Of a stretch of DNA of 33,411 nt, positions 1 to 7,700 are shown piece after piece. Every line of letters starts with the position of its first letter. Within the stretch, counting starts at the first letter, position 1. The DNA comes from an uncultured Fretibacterium sp. (GTDB lineage Bacteria > Synergistota > Synergistia > Synergistales > Aminobacteriaceae), in assembly GCA_946183145.1 (NCBI GenBank), contig CAMGZM010000007.1, positions 1 to 33,411 of the forward strand, written 5' to 3'. The notes below the pieces were generated by a model. It saw only the letters and a program-made list of their open reading frames with translations, was not told where the DNA came from and searched no databases. Made by a program: the position numbers and the translations under genes.

Positions 1-55
1 GCAGACAGCAGACAGCAGACAGCAGACAGCAGACAGCAGACAGCAGACAGCAGAC
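1..55 (+). repeat. Heptanucleotide tandem repeat (GCAGACA)n
   Basis: Seven perfect copies of GCAGACA plus a six-base partial copy run from the first base of the window to position 55, so the array may extend upstream. It lies in the open reading frame of the acyltransferase: three units (21 nt) encode Ala-Asp-Ser-Arg-Gln-Gln-Thr, and the frame continues without a stop into the conserved acyltransferase N-terminus. Seven is not a multiple of three, so gain or loss of one copy would shift the frame. Confidence 0.95.
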
Positions 56-1077
56 GCTACTATTTTGACTTTTTGCGGGTAATTGGTGTATTAGCTGTAA
101 TATTCTGGCACATTGCACTACCTTCATGGCGTTCTGTTCCTGTGAAATCTCCTGAAGGAATCACAATGAGTATTTATTACGGTGCGCTAGGCGGGTGGGC
201 AGTTCCTATTTACGTGATGATAAGCGGATCATTATTCCTGAGCAAAGATATTCCCATACGGAAAATTTACAGCAAGTATATATTCAGGATATTAGTAGCG
301 TTTTTGTTCTGGTCATTCTTTTACGCGGCAGCAGGATATTTGCGGAACAGGGACATCATGAAGGCAATTGGGCATTTCATCGAGGGGCGTTATCATCTTT
401 GGTTTCTGTTCATGATTTCAGGATTGTATATGATTGTGCCGTTTATGAAAAAAATTGCTGAGTCTGATTCAATGACGAAATATTTTCTTGTCCTCGCGTT
501 AATATTCGGCTTCGCAATTCCTCAGTGTATCGATTTAGTTTCTTTATTCTCAGAAAAATACGGGGATTTTTTCAGGATTGTTGCAGAAAATTTTCACATG
601 ACATTTCCGGCAGGCTATACTGGATATTTCTTGCTTGGCTTCATTCTTAGCAGGATAAATTTTTCTGACAGAATCAGGCGGGCAATATATATTCTTGGCC
701 TTCTCGCTATTGTCTGTTCTGTAAGTTTGTCGTTATGCGCTTCATTCATTAACAACAAGCCGGTAACATTATCCTATCATCCGCTGAAATTAAGCACTCT
801 TATTTACAGCTCGGCTATCTTTCTATTATTCAGAAGCAATTTTGACTGTCAGACGAAAATCGTCAGGGCATTATCGCAGTATTCATTCGGGGCGTATCTC
901 GTTCATGACGCAGTTATAGAGTCAGTGAAAGCCGTCATGAAAATTTGCGGCCATGATTTTGCGTTATTCAGCCCGGTATTTTCTGTGCCTGTGATTTCTG
1001 TGATGGTGTTCGTGATTTCGTTCACAATTTCCGCAGCTCTAAATCGTATTCCCGTCCTCAAAAAATACATCGTATAG
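1..1077 (+). CDS. Acyltransferase 3 family membrane protein (5' end outside window)
   Basis: An integral-membrane O-acyltransferase of the acyltransferase 3 family, which usually modifies surface polysaccharide or other envelope glycans. The family's N-terminal signature is visible as YYFDFLRVIGVLAVIFWH, including the His of the first membrane segment, and several further hydrophobic helices follow up to about residue 355 of the visible part. A TTG at 73 could be read as a start, but it falls inside the signature and has no ribosome binding site. The frame is open back to base 1 through the heptamer array, so the true start probably lies upstream of the window. The gene ends at TAG 1075-1077, just before a bidirectional terminator. 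The acceptor substrate cannot be told from sequence. The in-frame heptamer suggests phase-variable expression (inference). Confidence 0.85.
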   Translation, partial: ADSRQQTADSRQQTADSRRYYFDFLRVIGVLAVIFWHIALPSWRSVPVKSPEGITMSIYYGALGGWAVPIYVMISGSLFLSKDIPIRKIYSKYIFRILVAFLFWSFFYAAAGYLRNRDIMKAIGHFIEGRYHLWFLFMISGLYMIVPFMKKIAESDSMTKYFLVLALIFGFAIPQCIDLVSLFSEKYGDFFRIVAENFHMTFPAGYTGYFLLGFILSRINFSDRIRRAIYILGLLAIVCSVSLSLCASFINNKPVTLSYHPLKLSTLIYSSAIFLLFRSNFDCQTKIVRALSQYSFGAYLVHDAVIESVKAVMKICGHDFALFSPVFSVPVISVMVFVISFTISAALNRIPVLKKYIV

Positions 1078-1081
1078 GCAA

Positions 1082-1122
1082 AACAAAACCCCCCGCCGTA
1101 AAAAGCAGGGGGCAAAATTTTT
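1082..1122. terminator. Bidirectional intrinsic terminator
   Basis: A C5/G5 stem (1090-1094 with 1108-1112), extended by GC pairs around a bulged A, is flanked by an A-rich tract on the left and a T tract on the right. It lies between the convergent acyltransferase and ychF genes and can serve both. Confidence 0.8.
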
Positions 1123-1131
1123 CTCACAGTC

Positions 1132-2229
1132 TCAAACGTTAAACCGAATCTCTATCATGTCGCCGTCCTTCACTATGTACTCTTTTCCCTCAAGCCGCAA
1201 GACTCCTTTTTCACGGCACTGCGCTATACTCGCGTTGTTCGCAATGAAATCATCATACGAAACAACCTGCGCCCGGATGAATCCCCGCGCCAAATCGCTG
1301 TGAATAGTCCCGGCCGCGTCAACTGCATTGCTTCCAGCCTTCAGAGTCCACGCTCTTACCTCGTCCGTTCCTGACGTGAAAAACGAAATCAGCCCAAGAA
1401 GTTTATACGCCTCGTGAATGAGTCTCTCGCGTCCAGGCTCATCAATCGACAAATCCCGCATAAATTCGGCTCTGTCATCATCATCAAGCTGTTCTAACTC
1501 CATCTCCGTAGCTCCGTAAACCCGGACGGCCTTCATGTTTTTCGACTCAAGCTCCGACATTAACGGCGAAATTTCCGGGACATCTCCTGTCTGTGTGTCG
1601 TCAAGATTCAGTACAACAAGCTCCGGCTTCAGAGTCAGGAACGCATAGCCCGATAACATTCTCTTCTGCTCGTCATCAAGAGGATATTCACGCAATGGCT
1701 TCTCTTCAAGCATATGCGCTTCAAGCTCACGGATTAATTCAAGCTCTGTGATTTCCTGCGGCGTAAGTTTCTTCTTTGCTTTCTTCTCCTCAAGACGTGA
1801 GAGCCTGTTTGTTATGACTCCTAAATCGCGGTAAATCAATTCAGCCTCTACAATGTGAAAATCTCGCAAAGGGTCAATGCTGTTTTCAGGGTGAGGAACT
1901 GAGTCATTCCTGAAGACTCTCACGACATGCAATAACGCTTCACTTTCAGACACGAACGACAAGAAAGAATTTCCGAGTCCCGCGCCTTTTCCGGCATCTT
2001 TTGAGAGTCCGGCCAAGTCAACAAATTCTACGTCAGCGGGCTTTTCACTTTTCGGCTTGAATATCTCAACGAGCTTCACGAATCTTTCATCAGGGACATT
2101 AACGAGGGCTTTATTCGGCTCAGTTTTTCCTGACGCATAGGGCTTGACTTCCGCGCCTGCCCTTGTGATTACGTTGAAGACTGTAGATTTTCCCGACAAA
2201 GGAAGACCGATTATTCCGCATTTCAGCAT
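1132..2229 (-). CDS. ychF: Obg-like ATPase YchF
   Basis: A universal TRAFAC-class P-loop ATPase that associates with ribosomes and is linked to translation and stress responses. The 365-residue length matches the family. The N-terminus has the G1 P-loop GLPLSGKST (about residues 8-16); the DLAGLSKDAGKGAGLGN segment is the G3 region; and the C-terminal TGS domain contains the FFTSGTDEVRAW and IHSDLARGFIRA stretches typical of YchF. The G4-like position reads NLDD, where the family usually has an N-x-x-E motif. The ATG is preceded by a strong GAGGAGGA site at 8-nt spacing. It follows the L,D-transpeptidase on the same strand with a short gap and is probably the last gene of that operon. Confidence 0.95.
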   Translation of the reverse strand: MLKCGIIGLPLSGKSTVFNVITRAGAEVKPYASGKTEPNKALVNVPDERFVKLVEIFKPKSEKPADVEFVDLAGLSKDAGKGAGLGNSFLSFVSESEALLHVVRVFRNDSVPHPENSIDPLRDFHIVEAELIYRDLGVITNRLSRLEEKKAKKKLTPQEITELELIRELEAHMLEEKPLREYPLDDEQKRMLSGYAFLTLKPELVVLNLDDTQTGDVPEISPLMSELESKNMKAVRVYGATEMELEQLDDDDRAEFMRDLSIDEPGRERLIHEAYKLLGLISFFTSGTDEVRAWTLKAGSNAVDAAGTIHSDLARGFIRAQVVSYDDFIANNASIAQCREKGVLRLEGKEYIVKDGDMIEIRFNV

Positions 2230-2242
2230 GATTATTCCTCCT

Positions 2243-3082
2243 CTAGTTTTCGCGGATTGTTACGGGCATGTTCTTATACGCATACTGCCTTAGCTCGGCT
2301 ATGTCCTCGTTGCTGAGACGTATACAGCCTTCAGTCGCCATTGTCCCCCGCGAGTCCGGGTCATGAGTTCCGTGAATGCCGATTCCCTTCCAGCCTTTTG
2401 CGTCAAGCCTCAAAAACCACGGGCCGTAAGCACCTTTGATTTTCCCTTTTCCGTCCCTGAAATCATGACTCCATCCTGAAGCATTCTCAATCGATACAAC
2501 TTTGAATTTTCCCGTCGGAGTCCTGTTGTCGCCGATTCTCTGTTTGTCGCCGGGGTTGCGCCCTATTGCTACGGGGTATTCCTTCACTATTTCGCCGTCT
2601 TTGTAGAGCGTCAATGTGTATGTTGATTTGTTCACGTCAACGCTGTATTTCGTCCTGTCTGAGATGTCCGGCGCGGGTAATTTTTGCGGTGACTGCGATG
2701 TTCGGGGACGCATGTTTTCTGACGGGGCTATGATTCTGTCAGTGCCGGGATTTGACTCGGAGGGCAATATTATCTCTGTGTGCCTTGCTGAATCTCTCAG
2801 GGGGATAACTAACTCTTTCTTGACGGGGGGAGCTGGTGAGATCTCTTCAGGCTCAGGAATTGAGGCAAAAATTTTCGGCTCTGCTGTTGCCGGTGAATTT
2901 CGCGGAGTGTTTATGCTTGAATATATCCCCGCTCCGACAATAACAGCAAGTACCCAGAAAGCCGAGCGCAATAAAGGGTGAAAGCGTTTCTTCACCGCCC
3001 ATTTTCCATAACCTTTATCAATCCAAACCGTTCGCAATGTGAATAAATCTTTGATGAAATTTATCGCGTCTTCTTTTGTCAT
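2243..3082 (-). CDS. Membrane-anchored L,D-transpeptidase (YkuD domain)
   Basis: A peptidoglycan L,D-transpeptidase forming 3-3 cross-links or attaching proteins to the wall. The N-terminus is cytoplasmic and basic, followed by one membrane segment at about residues 38-56 and a Pro/Glu/Ser-rich spacer to about residue 140. The catalytic YkuD domain follows, starting around the YSVDVNKSTYTLTLYKDGE strand. The active-site region has GIHGTH (His about 237) and TEGCIRLSN (Cys about 253). The usual residues before the catalytic Cys are S-x-G, so Thr-Glu-Gly is a mild variant. The ATG has an AGGAG site upstream. It lies 67 nt downstream of the antiporter gene and just before ychF on the same strand. 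Which substrate it acts on (cross-link or lipoprotein) is not visible. Confidence 0.88.
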   Translation of the reverse strand: MTKEDAINFIKDLFTLRTVWIDKGYGKWAVKKRFHPLLRSAFWVLAVIVGAGIYSSINTPRNSPATAEPKIFASIPEPEEISPAPPVKKELVIPLRDSARHTEIILPSESNPGTDRIIAPSENMRPRTSQSPQKLPAPDISDRTKYSVDVNKSTYTLTLYKDGEIVKEYPVAIGRNPGDKQRIGDNRTPTGKFKVVSIENASGWSHDFRDGKGKIKGAYGPWFLRLDAKGWKGIGIHGTHDPDSRGTMATEGCIRLSNEDIAELRQYAYKNMPVTIREN

Positions 3083-3149
3083 GGCTGATTATCTCCTGAT
3101 GTGCAAAGTTTTCTGTGATGATGAAATATTAACGCACTCACGCGCAAAA

Positions 3150-4640
3150 TCAAGACTCTTTGCCGTCATTTTCAGCGCGTTCAGAAAGTTTTTTCACAAC
3201 GTCAGGAAGTTTCGCCCTGTCTCCGAAAAGCAATAATGTATCATCTTGTTCGAGAACTGTCCCGCCTTTGGGTATCATGTACTTGTCGCCGCGATTTATG
3301 AGGAGTATTGTTACGCCGTCAGGGAAGCGGAGATCTTTCACGGCCTTTCCGACAACAGCAGACTCATCCGTCAAATCAAGCTCGTATGTCTCATCAGTTC
3401 CGGAAGCGGGCGTAATGTCAAAGTTAAGCGTCCACGTTTTAGCCTCCCTCACAGCCTCGTCAATCCCCAAAAATTTCGCGAACCATGCGAGAGTCTTCCC
3501 CTGAATCATTACGGAAGTCAGCACAACGAAAAATATCACGTTGAACATGTATTTAGCCTGAGGATGTCCCGCCGTCAAAGGATATGTAGCGAGGATAATC
3601 GGCACTGCGCCGCGCAATCCCGTCCAAGCGACAAACAATTTCTCGCGCCAGTTGAAGCGGCTGAATATCATTCCGGCAAAAACAGCAACAGGCCGCGCAA
3701 TAAACATAAGGCAGAACGAAATCAAGAGTCCCATGCTCATAACGGGGAAATTCACGACCTCAGAAGGCGTAACAAGCAATCCCAACACAAGGAACATGAT
3801 AATCTGCATAAGCCACGCGAATCCGTCATGAAATCTCTGAAGGCTGTATTTGTACAGGAAATCCCCTCCGCCCATAACGATTCCGCATACGTAGACAGCA
3901 AGATAGCCATTCCCGTAAACAGTCTCAGTTATACCGAACGTAGCCATTACGATAGAGATTCCCCAAACGGGATATAACGCCTCATTCACGACATGAAGAC
4001 GCTGAATCGCCCAGCACGAGAATTTTCCCATCAAATAGCCCATAACACCGCCCGCAACCATCTGAACGACGAAATTCACAGCAAGCTCATCAACAGGGAC
4101 ATCGGGAGAAGTCAGCCACGTCATGGCCGTAATCGTCAGGAACACCGCCATCGGGTCATTGCTCCCGGACTCGAACTCAAGCAGAGGTTTCAGCGCACCG
4201 CGAACGCCGACTTTCTGAGTCCTCAATATCGAGAACACCGCCGCCGCGTCAGTTGATGATACGATTGCGCCTAGAAGAAACGCATCTTTGTACGTGAACA
4301 TAGGAAGGAACGCTATCGGTATTGCCATCACTACAGCCGTAAGAAGAACACCGAGAGTCGAAAGCACTACGCCTTGAGTCACAATGGGCTTTATGTCGCT
4401 CCATTTCGTCTGGAATCCTCCCGCAAAAAGTATGAAGGCAAGCGCGAACGTTCCCACGCTGTTAGCCGCGTTTGCGTCCGAAAAGTTCAGTCCGCCGGGG
4501 CCGTCAACACCCGCAAGCATTCCGATACCGAGAAACAATATTAACGCAGGGACTTTGATTTTCTCCGAGAGTGCGCCCGCAACAAGGCTCATGAAGAACA
4601 ACAAGCCAGTAACGAGGAAGGGATTTATTGCCTGAAGCAT
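3150..4640 (-). CDS. K+/H+ antiporter, CPA1 (NhaP2/CvrA-like) with C-terminal RCK_C domain
   Basis: A cation/proton antiporter for potassium and pH homeostasis in the inner membrane. About twelve hydrophobic segments fill residues 1-385. The ion-pocket motif is FESGSNDPMAVFL, with the Asn-Asp pair typical of electroneutral CPA1 transporters. The C-terminal 85 residues form a TrkA_C/RCK_C fold (ESAVVGKAVKDLRFPDGV, then a glycine-rich strand and a DDTLLLFG end) that may bind a regulatory ligand. At 496 residues it is shorter than Escherichia coli NhaP2, which carries an extra C-terminal domain. An extended -10 lies at 4678-4686 and an AAAGGAT site precedes the ATG. It appears to be the first gene of an antiporter, L,D-transpeptidase, ychF operon. 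The ion specificity is inferred from the family. Confidence 0.88.
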   Translation of the reverse strand: MLQAINPFLVTGLLFFMSLVAGALSEKIKVPALILFLGIGMLAGVDGPGGLNFSDANAANSVGTFALAFILFAGGFQTKWSDIKPIVTQGVVLSTLGVLLTAVVMAIPIAFLPMFTYKDAFLLGAIVSSTDAAAVFSILRTQKVGVRGALKPLLEFESGSNDPMAVFLTITAMTWLTSPDVPVDELAVNFVVQMVAGGVMGYLMGKFSCWAIQRLHVVNEALYPVWGISIVMATFGITETVYGNGYLAVYVCGIVMGGGDFLYKYSLQRFHDGFAWLMQIIMFLVLGLLVTPSEVVNFPVMSMGLLISFCLMFIARPVAVFAGMIFSRFNWREKLFVAWTGLRGAVPIILATYPLTAGHPQAKYMFNVIFFVVLTSVMIQGKTLAWFAKFLGIDEAVREAKTWTLNFDITPASGTDETYELDLTDESAVVGKAVKDLRFPDGVTILLINRGDKYMIPKGGTVLEQDDTLLLFGDRAKLPDVVKKLSERAENDGKES

Positions 4641-4677
4641 GAATTAATGAATCGATCCTTTCATGTGATAATTTCTG

Positions 4678-4686
4678 AGTATAGCA
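4678..4686 (-). promoter_or_regulatory. Extended -10 promoter element for the antiporter gene
   Basis: On the minus strand the sequence reads TGCTATACT, an extended -10 (TGnTATACT), about 40 nt upstream of the antiporter ATG and just after the surface-protein terminator. No good -35 is seen, as expected for this promoter class. Confidence 0.5.
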
Positions 4687-4694
4687 GAAAAAAT

Positions 4695-4728
4695 ATAATA
4701 AAAACTCCCCGGTTTGATTCGGAGAGTC
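4695..4728 (-). terminator. Intrinsic terminator of the surface-protein gene
   Basis: On the minus strand ACTCTCCG (4727-4720) pairs with CGGGGAGT (4711-4704), with one G-U pair and an 8-nt loop, followed by TTTTATTATATTTTTT. It lies 36 nt after the stop of the large surface-protein gene. Confidence 0.78.
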
Positions 4729-4763
4729 TCAGAATTAATACTGCGTTTGAAAATCAATGTGCT

Positions 4764-7700
4764 TTACTTTTTCCGGGCAATGATGAATCCGAGTCCCAGA
4801 AGCATAACAGGTATCATCATTCCAAAATTGCAGCCTCCGCTTGATGATCCGACTCCTATCTCTGTTCCTGTCTCAGTGCTTGATGACGTTGTTGTGATTG
4901 TCGGGTAATAAGTCTTGTCCGCTTCCAGATATGCCGCAACATTAACGTGTTTGTTGCTTGGGACTGTAGCAACTTCATTCCCGCTGTCATTCATGATTAT
5001 CACAGCTTCATCATCATCCGCCGCGCTCAGAAATTCACCCGTTGAAATGCTGACTGCGTTTGAGTTCCAGAATATCGGAGAATTAACCGCAAATTTGTCC
5101 AGTGATACGCCGAAAACGTAAACTTTATCCTCGCTGACCTCAATAACAGGAAGATATATCACAGAGTCGGAGCTTGCTGCCGTCTGAGTTCCTTTTATGG
5201 CTGTTGACGGGAGTTCTGTTACTTCTGTTGCGCCTGAAACTTTTTCCGACTGTAACGAAAGTGCCTGCCTTATGTCAGCCTTCCTTGAGTCTGTGAGTGA
5301 TATTGCGGGTCTTCCCGGTGTTACTATGTTCGAGATTGTGCCGGGAGTCGGAGCCGGAGTCGGGGTTGGGTCGCCTGACGCTGGAGTCGGAGTCGGGGTC
5401 GGAGTCGTGTCGCCTGATGCCGGAGTCGGAGTCGGAGTCGTGTCGCCTGAAATCGGAGTCGGAGTCGGTCTCGTGTCGTCTGACGCTGGAGTCGGAGTCG
5501 GAGTGTTTGCAGGTGTCATGACGTACCATGTAGCTGTGATTTTTCCGTCATAAGCTCCGTCGCTCATTGTGCCTTCGCCCTCGTCTGAAAGCGCGTAAAC
5601 TTTTCCCTCTTCTGACGGCGTAAATTCCCTGTCAACAAGTACAGTACCGTATGTGAATGTTATTGTGCTGCCGTCGATTCTGATTCCGCTTGAGACGTAC
5701 CCGGTAATGTCGCGTGAGATTCCTTCAGGATACACACCAACAACAGCGAGTCCAATATCACGGAGCTGCGATTCTGTAGGGACTCTCCAGCCGTAAGCGA
5801 CATCAGGAAGCGCGAGAATTTTTGCTGACATGGCCGAGAAATTTTCACTGCCGATTTTCGCCGGGGTAATCTCAAGATTCTTGCTGAAGCCCAATATACC
5901 CCGTTTGCCCGACGGGACTCCGTTAAGTGTTACGTCAAGTGTGAAGCCTGAGTCCGCTATCATGCTTGCGCCCGTGAAATTCTCCGTATAATTCGCGTCA
6001 ACAGATGTATATTCCGTAGCGTTCACGAAATTCTGAGCGGTCAAAACAGCGTCCGTTGAGTCATTGACTCCCGCAGGCGTAAGAAGGAACATCAAGCCCG
6101 CCGCGTTTTTGTCGGCTGAAATGATTTTGTCCGTCGCAACTGTCGTGAACACGTTGATTGTCGCCGAAATATTCGCGTAAGTCTCATCGCTGAATGTCGC
6201 TGTGTATGTCCCCTCTGAAACATCGCCCGAAATCGTCAGTACATCGCCCGACATTGTGCAGCCCGTTACAGCTGTTCTTCCCCGGCCTGTTCCGAATGTT
6301 ACGCCCGAAAGCGAGTAATCCGCGCTTGATGGTACATTGCTGAACGATAGCGGAATCTCTACATTCTGCCCGGCCATGACAGCATGACAGCCAGTCTCAT
6401 AAACTGGTGAAACACTTGCGCTTGTCTTGAGCTTGAGAAATACATCACAGCTTATCACTTCATCAGGAAGATTCTTGAGCATGTATGTTATCTTCTTGAT
6501 TGTCTTGCCTTCCATGTCTGACGTGTATTTGTAGCTCCGTGATACTCCGTGTACTTCAACAAATTCCGCTGTCGATATTGCGAGGTCTTTTGCGTTGAAC
6601 CAGAGATTATTGTTGTGCCTCATCGCGTAGATTTTGCCGTCTGATGTCTCAACCAGCGCACCGAGATAATATCTTGTGTCTCCGCTGCCTAATGTTATGT
6701 CTATGCTGTTGACCGACATAACGTAATCGCCCCAAGTCCCCGGAGAAGTGAGCGTTACTGCTGCGCCTTCCTGAGTGTGATACTCCGTGAGCATTGCGCC
6801 GAATGAGCCATCCGCAGAAACCTCTTTGTACTCGTCAAAACTTTCATCGCTGAACGTGTAGCGTGTATCATTGCTGAGAGTGTTATAGACTGTATCATTC
6901 ATTCTGACTTGAACGGCCGCGACTCCTGTTATGCTTCTTCCGCCCAAATCATTCGACTCGCTCGTGAGCTGTGTGAATCTTGTCGCGATTCTTGATGTCG
7001 GTGATGATATTGCGTCAAGCCCCGCCGCGTATAAGTCTGCTGATGGCTCGCCCAATTCACCCGCGTAAAACTCTGCCCATGTCATATTTGTTGTCGCATA
7101 GTGATATGACTCGTTGACCGTGAAAACTACTCCGATGTCAGAATAATTCTCCGTCTCAAAGATTGCCTGATAACGTCCCGCAGGTAATGAGCCTTTCACC
7201 GTTAATGTGTTGTTGCTGTACGTGTAATCGGTTATCGCCGTGCGTCCGCGTCCTGTTCCTGAGTAAAGAGCCTTCAACGTATACGTAACGCCCTCAGGAA
7301 GCCCCGTGAACGTAAACGCTACAGGAACGTTATTGCCTGAATATATTTCTGCTGACGGTGATACTGCTGCTGTGCTAATCGGCTTGAGATATATATTGCA
7401 GTCAAGAACTTTTGCGGGCTGATCCTTGAGGAGATATGTTATGCGCGTGATAGTTTTTCCGGGAAGGTCAGACGTGTACGCATAATCCCTCGATACTCCG
7501 TGAGGCTCGCTGTAATTTCCGTTGACCGTGAAAGCGATATTGCCCGCGCTGAACCACAAATTATTGTTGTGCCTGAGACCGTAAATTTTCCCGTCTGAAG
7601 TTTCCGCCAATGCTCCGAGATAATAATTCTCATCACCGCTTGAGAGAGTAATATCAATGCTTGTGATGTTGAGCATATAGCTTCCCCATGTTGAGCTTGC

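Noticed and set aside
1-55. CRISPR array
   Set aside because: The units are contiguous 7-mers with no spacers and no cas genes.
903-1127. Minus-strand ORF over the acyltransferase 3' end
   Set aside because: It overlaps a supported gene and the terminator, and its translation has no recognisable features.
3246-4256. Long plus-strand open frames opposite the antiporter gene
   Set aside because: They are antisense shadows of a well-supported transporter gene; the translations lack family features and ribosome binding sites.
5197-5553. Plus-strand ORF rich in Gly-Val repeats
   Set aside because: It is the complementary reading of the Thr-Pro linker repeats in the surface-protein gene.
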